Shown here piece by piece: positions 21,767 through 32,669 of a stretch of DNA of 64,000 nt. Made by a program: the position numbers and the translations under genes. Position 1 is the first letter of the stretch. Every line of letters starts with the position of its first letter. Source of the DNA: Lophium mytilinum (lineage: Eukaryota > Ascomycota > Dothideomycetes > Mytilinidiales > Mytilinidiaceae); the NCBI GenBank assembly GCA_010093605.1, contig MU004190.1, positions 124,001-188,000 on the forward strand. The letters are read 5' to 3'. The notes under the pieces were generated by a model, which worked only from the letters and a program-made list of their open reading frames with translations, was not told the DNA's origin and ran no database searches.

Positions 21767-23541
21767 ATGAGCACCGAAGATAAGCTCGAACCTTCCTCGC
21801 CTCCCTCAACCTCCCCATCACAATTAGAGGCCCGGGATGGTAGCGAGAAGGCTGTCGACCCAAATCTCATTGACTTTGACGGTCCGGACGATCCTTACAA
21901 TGCGCTCAATTGGCCCTTTGGTAAGAAAGTTAGGGTCACCTTGCTCTACAGCTTCTGTACTATGGGAGCGACGTGGGCAAGTACCGCGTTAGTCGTTCCC
22001 GAATTATACCTTTCTCTCATTTTGCTGACCCGTGCAACAGCTACAATTCTGGGATCGTGGAGATAGAGAAGCATTTCCATGTGAGCCAGGAGGTCGCGCT
22101 CCTGGGAATGTCACTGTACCTGTTCGGGTATGCTAAAAACCTCTATCATCTGATCCGACGTTCGAAGCTTATGTGGGGTTTAGCAATGCGTTTGGTCCTT
22201 TCCTCTGGGCACCAGTGTCCGAGGCTTACGGTCGCAAGCCTTCCATTTTGATCCCTCTCTTCGGCCTTACACTCTTCTCGTTCGCATCCGCTACCGCCAA
22301 AGACATCCAGACACTCTTTATCACTCGATTCTTCGGTGGTGTGTTTGGATCAGCTCCTCTTTGTAACACTGGTGGCGTCATAGCAGACATATGGCAACCG
22401 ACACATAGAGGCCCGGCGCTTCTTATGTGGGGTCTGTCGGTCATCATCGGACCACTGATTGCCCCCATCATTGGAGGCGCTTTAGTGATCAGTATGCCCA
22501 CCGTTGGCTGGAGATGGACCGAATACGTGAGTCCGCTTGCGAAAGAGCATCATGGATTGCTGGCTTATAAGCGTGTTGCCAGGTCACCGGTATCATTTTG
22601 GCCGTCGCCGTCTCTACCAGTAGCATTTGGGTAGACGAAAGCTACCCTCCCGTTCTTCTTGCGCGCAAAGCCAACCGCATTCGATTCGAAACCAAGAACT
22701 GGGCATTTCACTCCAAGAGCCAGGAGGCGGGAACATCGTTCAAGGAGCTGCTGCGCAAGTATTTCATCGTGCCGTTTGAGATGCTGGTAGACCCCATTGC
22801 CTTTATTATCAACATTTACGCTGCCTTTTGCTATGCTATTATTTACCTGTGCGTCACATTCATTTGCATCTTCGAATTGGCCTTGCTAATGATAATACAG
22901 CGCTATTCCAACTCTTCCTTACGAATTCAACCAAACCCGCCACTGGAACGCAGTAGTCGGAGCCACACCCTTTACGGCAATCATTATCGGAGTGATATTC
23001 TCGGCATTCGTAATCTTGTGGGGAGGAGTCTACTACAAGAAGCGTTTCATCGCCAATGGCAACAAGATCATTCCAGAAGCGCGCTTGCCACCCATGATGA
23101 TCGGATCAGTCTTCTTCGCCGCTGGACTATTCATCATGGCCTGGACTTCCAAAGCCAGTGTCCATTGGATAGGGTTCTGCGTTGGGTCTGCTTGCCTCGG
23201 TCTCGGCTTCTTCACGATCTTCCAGAGTTGTCTGGGCTACCTCGTCGACACGTACCTTGGGCTCGCCGCGAGCGCGATTGCAGCGAATTTGTTTATGAGA
23301 AGCATGCTCGCGGGCGCTTTCCCGCTGTTTTCTCACGCCTGTACGTAAAATTGAGATCCCGTAAGGTTGTGAGAAGGGCTAACGTGAGCCTACAGTATAC
23401 ACCAACCTTGGACTTGATTGGGGATTGAGCCTTCTCGGATTCTTGGCTGTGGCCATGCTGCCTATTCCATATGTGTTCTATATCTTCGGCAAGCGGATCC
23501 GCGCAGTGGGTAATCATTCGAATAAGACCTTTGTTCCTTAA
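21767..23541 (+). CDS. MFS multidrug/polyamine-type transporter (DHA1-like)
   Basis: Six exons: 21767-21987, 22041-22127, 22184-22526, 22583-22848, 22901-23340, 23396-23541, giving 500 residues; all phases close. The first donor is GTTAGT, the others GTATGC, GTGAGT, GTGCGT and GTACGT; introns are 52-56 nt. The product starts with a charged tail (DPNLIDFDGPDDPYNALNWP), then membrane segments; the fungal DHA1 signature is seen in SLYLFGNAFGPFLWAPVSEA followed by YGRK. The last segments are VHWIGFCVGSACLGLGFFTI and DWGLSLLGFLAVAMLPIPYV. Family members export drugs, toxins or polyamines through the plasma membrane by proton antiport. The substrate cannot be told from sequence. The ATG at 21767 has a good context (AACCATGA). 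Confidence 0.88.
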
Positions 23542-24169
23542 GCGACGCGGTACTTTCGATGGTTGAATTCGATCTGATGGGGAGGAGATCATGCTTGTCG
23601 GAGGGAGTCTCTGTAGCTCTCCCAAGTAAACAATGGAATATCAGGTAGGCGAATAGTGGGGAAGGAGGCCACTTGATAATGCTTTACATTCTCCGGACCG
23701 AAGATGTGAGTCTAGAGCTCGTCGCTCTTTATTAGCTAGATTTGGGAAACACGCTCCATTCATTTATCATGCCGATTCTTTCTGGTGAAGTAGACTTTCT
23801 TCTGTCGATCTAGGATTCCAACGGCACTTCTCGGCCCGTGCCCTCTAATATGCCCTCTAGCTCTATGCAAGGGCTGGAACCGTCGCGTGCGCAGTTCTCA
23901 CTACAGATCGGATTGATTAATGACGAATTCTGGCTTGGCGAGGCTTGGCAGCCAGACGGGCTTCACTTTATGTGAACTCGCGTCGCTGCTCTCTTTCACC
24001 GTACATCACCGACTTCAAATTGAAGGTATGCTGTCCCGCAGGAACCACCCCGTCGGATCGAGAAGTAGAGTATCTGACTTGTGATTCAGATGCCATCCAG
24101 CAAATAGCCTACGGGCGACGAAGATCCAGGTATGTTCAACCCCCGAAAGGGACTTTTCTGTGCTTGTAG
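23542..24169. other. intergenic or unresolved 5' exon
   Basis: 3' flank of the transporter, then the region where the first exon of the next gene must lie. An exon ending at 24129 (donor GTATGT) would join in phase with 24170, but no in-frame ATG is present, so an upstream exon is missing from my reading. Confidence 0.35.
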
Positions 24170-25195
24170 TTCACAGCATATAGGTGAAGCTTTCCGGCGA
24201 AGTAAGTGTCCATTAAGGTCGATCCTATCTTCTGCTAGACCTAACACCAACCAGTGGCGCGTGGAGAAGCGAGAGCGGGAGCAGCTGGTTAGTATACCCG
24301 GAAAAGACATTTGTCACTGGCACGATGCATGGCTAACTGTGTGGTATAGCCCTCATGTACAGCAGGCAGGTAGGCACCTCGCTGCTTGATGACTGGGATA
24401 GTCTCAGCCTTGCGGAGTTGAAGAGATTGTTGGCGGGTATACGCCGTGATGCGCTATCGCTGAAGGCGATGGCAGCAACCCTTGCCTTCGCGTACCGCGC
24501 AAAGCACAACGTCAATGTTGGAATGCAGCTTTTACGCGGAGAGTTGTCGGAAGAGCAGGGTGTTCAGATGAGGGTGCCCATGAGTTTCGCGGAAGTTGAA
24601 GCCAGGAAGCATGGCTGGCGTCCGGGCGAGGTAAAGAAGCTTATCCGCTATCTTCTGTTCTATGGCCTCCGAACGTCGTTCCGAACCTATACTCGGAGCT
24701 ATCACCTCTCACAATAATACTGGTACTGACATGGTTGCATAGGGCAAGGTTGGGATGGGCGGGAATGATCCGCTCCAGTCACAGCGACATACAGCAGTGC
24801 CGCCGGGAGCGCCGCCTATGCTCTCGACTCAACACCGTGGTCGGCGGATCGCTGTTGAAGACGAAGACGAGAATACGGAGGTGGGGCAGGAGCCACCGAG
24901 GGTCTTCGAGTCGGAGCACTTTCGAGGGAAAAGGCACGGGAATGAGTGGCGAGAAGCTGAAGAGGACGAGCACGAGGAGGTGGCGCGCAAGTCTGAGGAG
25001 TCAAAGATGGAGCTGCAGCGATTGCGTCAATTGCTTCTAATACAGAAGAGGGAGAGGAAGGCGAAGGATGCCGAGGAGAATAGAAGGTGGAAGCTCATGC
25101 TTGAGCTTGCATACGGCCTGCGGGACGCTGAATACGGTTTCGCGAAGGCTGATTACTGGAAGCTCAAGCTTGAGGGGAAAACCGAAGGAGAGTGA
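24170..25195 (+). CDS. unrecognised multi-exon protein, 5' end unresolved
   Basis: The 3' part is firm: an exon ending at 24630 (HGWRPGE), a 112-nt intron, and 24743-25195 (GKVGMGGNDP to the TGA). Upstream, small exons 24170-24201, 24255-24287 and one from 24350 join in phase; alternatively the last begins at 24371 after WRVEKREREQL. Both choices keep the frame. The protein has a helical segment (LDDWDSLSLAELKRLLAGIR), then an acidic-to-basic coiled-coil-like C-terminus (EESKMELQRLRQLLLIQKRE). No known domain recognised, no membrane segment. The start codon is not found. A hairpin-repeat array begins 35 bp after the stop. Confidence 0.5.
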
Positions 25196-25876
25196 GTATT
25201 GAGATGGTTTGCTCCTTCCAAAACGATTTGCCCGCCGCTCCCAAGGCGGATTGTTCACTCATTTAGGTGTTTCCTACCCGCTCTCAAGGTGATTGCTCAT
25301 CCACCCGGGTGATTATTGCCCGCTCCTATGGCGGATTGCTCACCAATGTTGGTGATTCTTGCATTTTGCCCGCCCCCTTTGGTGGTTTTCTCGCCTTATG
25401 GCGATGGGTATGAAACAATTCTTTTGCTTCAACGTTTCTCTCCGTGATTACTGCAATCATCTTCCCGTCTTCCCTTCAATCTTCCACATATCCCTCCCTC
25501 CGCCCGGCGAAGCAATCACTCAGAGCCCTCCATCGGTGACCGGGGCCCCATAATAGGCTAAACCATCGAGTGTAAGGTGTCGTAATGAAGAGAAGTGTAC
25601 TGAATATGAGTTGTCACCCAAAACGGGATCAAATCGAAGGCGATGCTCATCACGGCAACGTTACTGGCCGTACTGCATTGCTGCGTAAACTCGTAAGGTA
25701 AAGAGGCGAAGAGGAGACGTTGAAGTATGTCTCAAACACGGGAAGCCGATTTATCCATTCTTTCTGCCGAAAATTGAGGGAGATTAAGGAATGTTACTTG
25801 CCGCCAACGGCTCCATACGGAAAAAAAGTCTGCTAACAGTCCCAAACTCCACATATACCGAAACCACTCAACGCCA
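25196..25876. other. convergent intergenic region with hairpin array
   Basis: Between the 3' ends of the unrecognised gene (+) and the SDR gene (-). It holds the hairpin array at 25231-25404; the remainder shows nothing recognisable. Confidence 0.55.
25231..25404. repeat. array of eight small inverted repeats with ~21-nt period
   Basis: Short inverted repeats follow one another with centres about 21 nt apart (one gap of ~30). Examples are CCGCTCCCAAGGCGG, CACTCATTTAGGTG, CACCCGGGTG, CCGCTCCTATGGCGG, CACCAATGTTGGTG, CCGCCCCCTTTGGTGG and CGCCTTATGGCG. CCGC/GCGG types and CACC/GGTG types alternate, joined by GATT-containing spacers. The stems differ in sequence but keep complementarity. Frames contain stops, so it is not coding. 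Confidence 0.75.
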
Positions 25877-26896
25877 TTACCTCACCCACCTTTCCTTCCT
25901 CATCACCTCCCCCGTCCACCCATCCAACCTCTCCGCAAGCTCCCCATCCTTCGCCGCACTACTCTGCCACTTCGGCTCCCCAAACCGCCCAAAAATCTCA
26001 AAATACTCCCCGCACTGCTCCGCCTTCATATCCGCACTCGCGGCACAGAACAAACTAGTCCACGCCCCCTTATCAGCCGGTATCATCAACCTCAACTTGC
26101 GCGCGACGGAAAGAACGCTCCCAATCCCCCACCCCGACCCCACCGACGCCGCGAGGTTCGTCTCCACCATCCCCGGATGCACCGACGAAACCCAGATCTC
26201 GCCGTCCCCGTTGCGCGCACTGGGCGAGCCGGGGCCGTACGTCGTGTGCAGGGTCCTAGTGTGCAGAATGTTCGCAAGCTTGCTCTGGCCGTAGCGCGGC
26301 CACGGGCCGCTGTCCTTGAGCGACGGGTCCGCGAAGTTGATGCCGCCTTTGGGTGCGCTCAGGTGGCCTGAGGAGGAGAGGTTGACGATGCGCACGCTGC
26401 CGGGTGGGAGGGGTTTGGCAGTCCGCAGCATTAGAGGGAGCAGGCGCTCGGTTAGGACCCAGTGTGCGAGGTAGTTGGTTTGCCATTGGGCCTCGTGGCC
26501 GTCTTTGGTTATTTCGAAGGGGGTTGCCATGATGCCGGCGTTGTTGACTAGGCCGTGTAGGGTTGTTTCGAGGCTGAGGTAGTGATTGGTGGCGGCGACG
26601 ACGCTGGTGAGGTCCATGAGGTTCATTTGGAGGAGGGAGATGTTGGCGGTGGGGTATGCTTTTTTGATGTTGGCGATGGCTGCTGTGGCTTTCTCTGCGG
26701 AGCGGGCGCACATGTAGACGTGGGCGCCGTGTTCTGCTAGGTGGGCAACGGTGTAGTAGCCTCTGTGGTTTGATCAGATCAGCGATTTGGATTTCGTGGT
26801 GAGAGGGAGAGGGGACACTTACATGCCGGAATTCCCACCTGTGACTATGAATACCTTGCCCTTGAGATCGGGGAGAGTGTCGGGATGGAAAGTCAT
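25877..26896 (-). CDS. short-chain dehydrogenase/reductase (retinol-dehydrogenase-like)
   Basis: Two exons, 26896-26823 and 26762-25877, across a 60-nt intron (GTAAGT ... CCACAG), giving 319 residues. The splice restores the cofactor motif TGGNSGIG (about 19-26), which the second exon alone lacks. NNAG lies at about 98-101, the catalytic Ser near 154-156 (NLSSSGHLS) and YGQSK gives Tyr182 and Lys186. The overall form is that of extended fungal SDRs related to retinol dehydrogenase/WW-domain oxidoreductase; substrate unknown. It diverges from the bZIP gene across a ~760-bp shared upstream region containing a four-copy 15-mer. The coding strand is C-rich in the 5' half and G-rich in the 3' part. 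Confidence 0.88.
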
Positions 26897-27658
26897 ACTC
26901 AAAACGAGTACGTGAGTCAATGTGTGAAGGTAGAAATACCGAGAAGCAGGAATTAAAGGTCTTTGATTAAGTTGTGGGGCTTCAATGATACGAAAATATA
27001 GTTCAATAGGAGGTGGGCTAAGGTCTTTATACGGTATTGACCAATGTCGGAGATAGCCGTTAATCCGGGCATTTGATATCGTGAGCAAGCTGCATAACCC
27101 TAAGACCAATCACGTCTCCTTCAACTTGGACATTCTGTAAAGATGGACGAATAGGAGAAGGCGAGTGAGCCAGCTGCATGAAGCATGGGGCTGAGTGTCG
27201 CGTCTCTATCTCCTATTCAACTTAGCTATTCTACCCTTGCATGGGCGATCCCTTCGCAAGTCAGCTGCAACGGCTGGAGCCACTTTTGATCCAACCAAGC
27301 CTCGTTTTCTGAGCCAACAGGAGGCCGTCGTCCCTAGGGCAGCAGCTTTCAAGAGTGCACGAATTGAAGACTCCCAAAGGGGCATACGCTGGAGTTAGCG
27401 ATCCTAGTCCGCAATGTGAGCAGGCTGCATGATGCTAGACCTGCTCGAGTTAAACACTAGAAGAGTGACCAATGAAACCGTGCCGTTCCACTTCAAAAGA
27501 ACCCCTGCCTGGATTAGTCGGCGTATATTCCTCCGTTCCCGAGTATTGTGAGCAGGCTGCATAAACCGCCTTGGCCGGCCGGACGAAACTTGCCCTCATT
27601 CATCACCAAAATTATCACCAAATTCATCATCACCGCACTTCCAACGTCCGCTAGCATC
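26897..27658. promoter_or_regulatory. bidirectional promoter region with four copies of a 15-mer
   Basis: It separates the divergent SDR and bZIP genes. GTGAGCAGGCTGCAT or a one- or two-base variant occurs at 27082-27096, 27165-27179, 27416-27430 and 27548-27562, all on +. CCAAT boxes appear near 27,105 and 27,469. The spacing suggests binding sites, but no factor is known to me for this word. Confidence 0.6.
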
Positions 27659-28888
27659 ATGATTAGTACGTATCAGCCTGTAAATGCAACAGCACCACGC
27701 ATCCAACTCGCGTCGATGCCACAATTGGCCGAGGTACGTACCAGGCCGCCTTCAGCCTTGAAGACGACACGACTTGCTCACCGCATGCAGGCGATGAGAA
27801 AAGAAGACGACTGGACTGGGACCAAGGATGCTGCAGCACGTAGACGAGCACAAACTAGGCTTAACACAAGAGCGTACCGTAAGTAAGGCCTTCTTTTCTC
27901 CTTTACTAAAGTACCCTTTTCTCTTGTACTAAAGTGCTCTTTTCGCTTTCTACTAAAGAGCTCTTTTTACTACCTACTAAAGAGCTCTTTTTACTTTCTA
28001 CTAAAGAGCTTTTTTCGCTGTCTAATAAAGAGCTCTTTTCTCCTTTACTAAAGAGCTCTTTTCTCTAAAATCTTCTCTTAATTAGGAGTTAGGACTACTC
28101 TGATTAAGTGGTACCAAACTACCCAGACTAATAGTGCGGCAGGGAAACGCAAAGCCCCAGCAAAGAAAGTCGAAGCGTTGAGTACTGCAACCGGGACACT
28201 GATCAAATCAGAAGTGCTAGTGGAATGCTGGGACGTTGAGCAGCAAACCGTTTCTAGGATCCCAGCATCCTTTATCAACCAACTATATAATGCGAGAAAT
28301 GCATTATTACCAAACAAACCCAGAAAAGAGCAGTTCAACATTGTCTTCCCCCTCAGCTCAGACCACCTCATCACACTTCTCCAATACAACGCCCTTCGCG
28401 CCCTAGCCGTCAACCGTACTCTCATCTCGGGCATCCTCGTCACGCCGCTCGACTGTGATCAGGAAATTATCCACGTCATCCCCTACCCTACCAAACCCGA
28501 ACTACTGCCGTCAGCACTGCTACCCACTCCCCTTCAGCAAACGGTGCCGCACGGCGACTGGATCGACATGTTCCCCTACCCCGAGGGACGCGACCGCCTG
28601 ATCCGGGCCGCTGGTACCTTCGACGAGGACGAGCTGTGGGCCGACTGCATCGGCGGCCTGTACGAGGGCTTTCCCGACGACGAGGTCGAGCGGCGCGGCA
28701 TGATTGCGTGGTCGCCGCCCTGGGACATCTCGGGTTGGGAGATGTCGGAAGGCTTTCTGAGGAAATGGGGCTGGTTGTTTGAAGGGTTGCCGGCGGCGTT
28801 GGAGGCGACGAATCGGTGGCGGGTCGAGAGAGGCGAGGAGCCTTTCGTTCAAGATGAATGCATGGGCATGTCACGTGCAGCGGTCTGA
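27659..28888 (+). CDS. bZIP transcription factor with DUF3425
   Basis: Two exons, 27659-27878 and 28086-28888, giving 340 residues. The basic region at about 47-73 reads DDWTGTKDAAARRRAQTRLN followed by TRAYR, the hallmark start of DUF3425-type fungal bZIP proteins. The C-terminal domain has HGDWIDMFPYPEGRDRLIRA, then GMIAWSPPWDISGWEMSEGF and LRKWGWLFEG, the usual DUF3425 ending. These are nuclear regulators, many linked to stress or secondary metabolism. The intron is 207 nt, four times the local norm, and is filled by a palindromic tandem repeat. The leucine zipper is weak, as in others of the class. The frame could start upstream only at a GTG inside the fourth 15-mer, so the ATG at 27659 is chosen; ATG 27716 is also possible. 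Confidence 0.82.
27905..28067 (+). repeat. ~24-nt tandem repeat inside the bZIP intron
   Basis: Seven copies of a unit like ACTAAAGAGCTCTTTT plus a pyrimidine spacer. The middle copies carry a perfect 12-nt palindrome, AAAGAGCTCTTT; the first two are diverged (AAAGTACCCTTT, AAAGTGCTCTTT). Each unit holds a TACTAAA-like word resembling a branch site and a pyrimidine tract. It fills most of intron 27879-28085. Confidence 0.85.
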
Positions 28889-29715
28889 CATTGGTGTTGT
28901 CCGGCTACTCCTTCGTCATAGGCTAAGCTAGAAGTTCAAGCCATTGGACAGTATTATAACACCGAGATGCGAAACTCTGTTGAGCTCAAAAACGGGTTTG
29001 ACAATCGACAATTATATCGGGTCGAGACCGTGGTCGTGGCAGAACCGGAGGTGGAGGGCCAAGTATAACCGGACTTGGAGCCGCTGTATTGGGTCGCCTT
29101 AGATATGATGGATGACTTGGAATGAGTAGGGTTTAGGGTGGCTCTGTATTGGAGATGGGTTGTAGTGGAGTTTGACGATCACAGAACCGGGTCACGCCTT
29201 AAGAAGCTAGATGTGCTTAATGTCGGGAAGATGACCGAGAGTTCATGGCTCACCAACTTCAGCGACGGAAAAAGATACTTGGCAAAGCCACCTGTGCCTC
29301 TCGGCCGAAGGAATAGGTTTTAAGGGAGCCTTGGGAGTGGAAGGGGGACTGCCCTAATAATCAAGCCGTGCAGATGCAAGCTGGGATGTTACCGCGATAA
29401 TTTACAAGACCGCTACACAAAAATGCGCCCCCTCAGCCTTGCAGGAAGGCTGAACCCCGCTTTGCACTTTTTGCCTGGGTGTAAGATGACTCTTTCTTTT
29501 ACTCTTCAATGACTCTCGCCATGATCGTCGTCGGTGTGCAGTTATTCTACATCACCTCTATCGGCCGCTTTTACTTTCTCGCAGCGGCGACCAGTTCAGC
29601 CTTCCGACATCAGTCTCAAGTCGACGTTTACGTAATCTGAAAAGACGCAGACAGCTTTTTACGACACAGAGCGCTTTTCCGTATAGCCTCCCTTATCTCC
29701 GTTTCTGTACCAAGG
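28889..29715. other. intergenic
   Basis: Between the bZIP and second HET genes. Short ORFs only. A GTAGGGTTTAGGGTGG near 29,127 looks telomere-like but is a single short occurrence. Confidence 0.5.
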
Positions 29716-31724
29716 ATGCGTCTACTCCATACATCCACTTTTGAGGTTAAAAGCTTCTTCGACCAAAACCTCCCCCCATACGCCATTCTGTCACACACCT
29801 GGGGAAATGAGGAAGTTACGCTTCGAGAACTGCAGCAAGAAACGACTGCAAGGTCGCTCCGATCTTTGAAGACACGCATTGTCCGTGAAGAAACCTTTGA
29901 GAGCATCGAATCAACGAAGAAGGGTTTTGTGAAGCTTGTGGGTTGCGCTTTGCAAGCTGAAAGGAATGGTTTCAGCTATATCTGGTGCGATGACTGCCTG
30001 GGAACGAAGGAGATGACCTAATAATGACTTCCCGTAGGTGCGATACCTGTTGTATCGACAAAACGAACAGCACTGAGCTGTCTGAAGCTATCAACTCCAT
30101 GTTCTATTGGTACAAGAACCAGCTCTGCTACGCCTACCTAGATGATGTTCCACATTCTCCCGGTGGAGTTTCATTGGAAGAAGACTCCGCGTTCGCAAGG
30201 AGTCGATGGTTCACGAGAGGCTGGACATTGCAAGAGCTTATTGCTCCTAGATCTGTGATATTTTTCGATGCGAGATGGCACCCAATGGGTAGTAGGTCAC
30301 AGTTTAGCGATTTCATATCAGACAAGACCGGGATTGATAGGTCAGTTCTCAATGGCCAAGATCCTGCGCTGTCCAGCATTGCCAAAAGGATGTCCTGGGC
30401 TTCTCGGCGACAGACAACGAGAATTGAAGATATGGCGTACTCCTTAATCGGACTGTTTGGAGTTAACATGCCACTGCTGTATGGGGAAAGGGAAAAGGCC
30501 TTCCTTCGACTACAAGAAGAGATCATGAAGGCGATCGAGGATCATTCATTGTTTGCTTGGAAGACACCAGCGCTTGGGTTCCTTGAAACAGGCAGTCTTC
30601 TTTATAGCGGCTTACTAGCGACCTCACCAGCGGACTTTGCAGAGTCTCGCAACATCCTCCCATTCCAACAGGAGATGGGCGACGGGATGGACGTCTCTCA
30701 GCCTCCATACTCAATGACCAATAAGGGTATAAGCATATCTTTGCCTATTCTACCATTAGCGCAGACATACAACAGGAATGGCATATCATATCCGATGTTC
30801 TTTGCCACTCTCGACTGTCACGACTCGACTGACACTAGAGGACCACTTGGGATATATCTAGGTGGTCATCAAGGATACTACCACAGATGTCACACTTACA
30901 GGCTCATTCCCGCGGGCACCCTCAACAAAGAAGCCTTAGGCGGGGTCCAGACTAGGAACATTTACGTCGAGCAACGCCGCACGACTATTAGCACGAAGAG
31001 CAGCGCATTGTATCATTTCTACATACCGGAAATACCTCAGGGCCTGCAGCAACACAATATCGTGACAAAGATGTTTGTGAATAGCCAAATTGCTTCCTGG
31101 GATCCCGAAAGCAGTGTGCTTTTCTGTTCAAGGGGCTTGGGGTGTGCAGTGTTCGTCGGGAATCATGAGGGTCGCGGCCGAGTCCTGCTAATTGGAATCG
31201 ACCCAGGATTGCGTGCTCGATGCGTCTTCGACCACGCGAATGAGACAATTAAAGTTATATACAAGTCGAAGAAAGGTGACGAGCTACGACCTGTCTGGTC
31301 GTTCTTTGACAACGAGCTCAAACTGGCTCCGGCACTTCTAGCGTACCGATTCGGATATACTGGGCTGGATGATTTTAATACGGGCCCAGAGGAGCACCTT
31401 TCATGGTTTTACAACAAATATTTCAAGAACACAGCTAGTTTAACCAGAGCCGAATTGGAGAGAAACAGAACGCGCTGGGACTCGTTGGAATATTCTGGTG
31501 ATGGGATGTCAACGAGTCTTGCGTTAGGGAATGCGCATGGTAAAGAGAGCCGGACTTCAAAATTCTATAATTCGAAAAGGAAAGAGCTCCAAGATCGAGC
31601 TGACTTGAGTATTAAGGTGGTGATTGGGGAGGAGTTAGTCAACGGTCGAATGATGTTCTCCGTTCGCTTCAACGTGGGCGAGAAGCAAGACGAGGAGCAA
31701 GAAAGGGTAGCGGAAGCTGCTTGA
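29716..31724 (+). CDS. HET-domain protein (HET-E/HET-R-type N-terminus)
   Basis: Two exons, 29716-29984 and 30038-31724, giving 651 residues. The 53-nt intron (GTGCGA ... CGTAG) splits the conserved block SYIW|CDTCCIDK. Other blocks: RLLHTSTFEVKSFF, PPYAILSHTWG (about 20-30), FTRGWTLQELIAPRSVIFF, and AYSLIGLFGVNMPLLYGE, the usual order in HET-E-like proteins. No NACHT or WD repeats follow; the C-terminal ~370 residues are unrecognised. Expected role: cell death on fusion of unlike strains. The intron starts with GTGCGATGACTG and the next exon with GTGCGATACCTG, so the intron's 5' end copies the exon. Second HET gene in the window. Confidence 0.88.
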
Positions 31725-32669
31725 GGCGGGAGACTGGGCGCGCGGAGAGGGTCTGGACGATGAAAATGGTGCGTCTCTCTAGGAGCCTGTTGTCACGTGC
31801 CTTCCACCTGCGCCTTACGTAATCTTCCTTTCTCTCGACTATAAACCGTCGCTCTTCTCCTACTTCCCGGATCTTTCAAGGGATCACCAAAGAACGCAAG
31901 GAAATGGAGAGGAGGAGATCAGGCCTAGATCTGACACCACTGCTGAGTGCATGTCGTTTCTGGAGATCAACTACAGGACTGACCCCGCTGTGTAAAGCGG
32001 ATGCCGTTTCTGGGGTATCAAATATGGATCTGACACCGCTGCTTAGTGGATGGCAACATCAAAATGGAGACGAATTCGGGCTCTCTTTCAAAGGGGATTT
32101 TTGAGGACGATGGGAGGAGGAGAGATCACATGGAAGAAGAAGATGGTGATGGTGGAAGTGGCGTGGTAAGGGTTTGTGGGAAGTGCTGATGATGTTCAAT
32201 GTTTCGCGAAGGTGGTGTTGGGAGCTTGAGAGACTGGCGATGGGGCCGATTAATCAGGTCTACTTACAAAGATGGAGGGAGGAACGGGATGGTGGTGAGC
32301 AGCACTAGTAGCATGGTGGCAAGCTCGCCTCTGTTTTAATCCCTCCAGGACATAACACTCTATCCAAGGTGTCAATCCCTAGTGCCGTGTTCTTGATGAC
32401 TTCTTTCTTACGGGATATCACGCGATGTAAGGCTTAAAATGCTAAAATGACACGTCAGAATTATCAATAGCATACAGTGCTAGCATGTCACATCCAGGTG
32501 CCCTCAACATAGCCCTTAGACAGAAACCAGCCTCAAAACTCAATATAATCTAACAGAAATATGCAGATATCAAAGACTCAGCACTTTACATTAGATATTT
32601 ACGCAGTCCAATACACAAACAAACCCTAACCCACCGAAAGCTCGCACATCAGAGATAATCAGGCTGACT
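31725..32669. other. convergent intergenic region with ~50-nt tandem repeat
   Basis: It lies between the 3' ends of the HET gene and the protease gene. Two and a half copies of a 49-50-nt unit occur at 31928-32060. The remainder is G-rich with no gene. Confidence 0.5.
31928..32060 (+). repeat. 49-50-nt tandem repeat, about 2.5 copies
   Basis: Units begin GATCTGACACCACTGCTGAG (31928), GACTGACCCCGCTGTG (31977) and GATCTGACACCGCTGCTTAG (about 32027). They share CTGACxCCxCTG and GTCGTTTCTGG/GCCGTTTCTGG. A short + frame through it repeats LTPL, but no gene is evident. Confidence 0.65.

Noticed and set aside
29120-29150. Telomere-like GTAGGGTTTAGGG
   Set aside because: Only about two units, inside unique DNA; no array.
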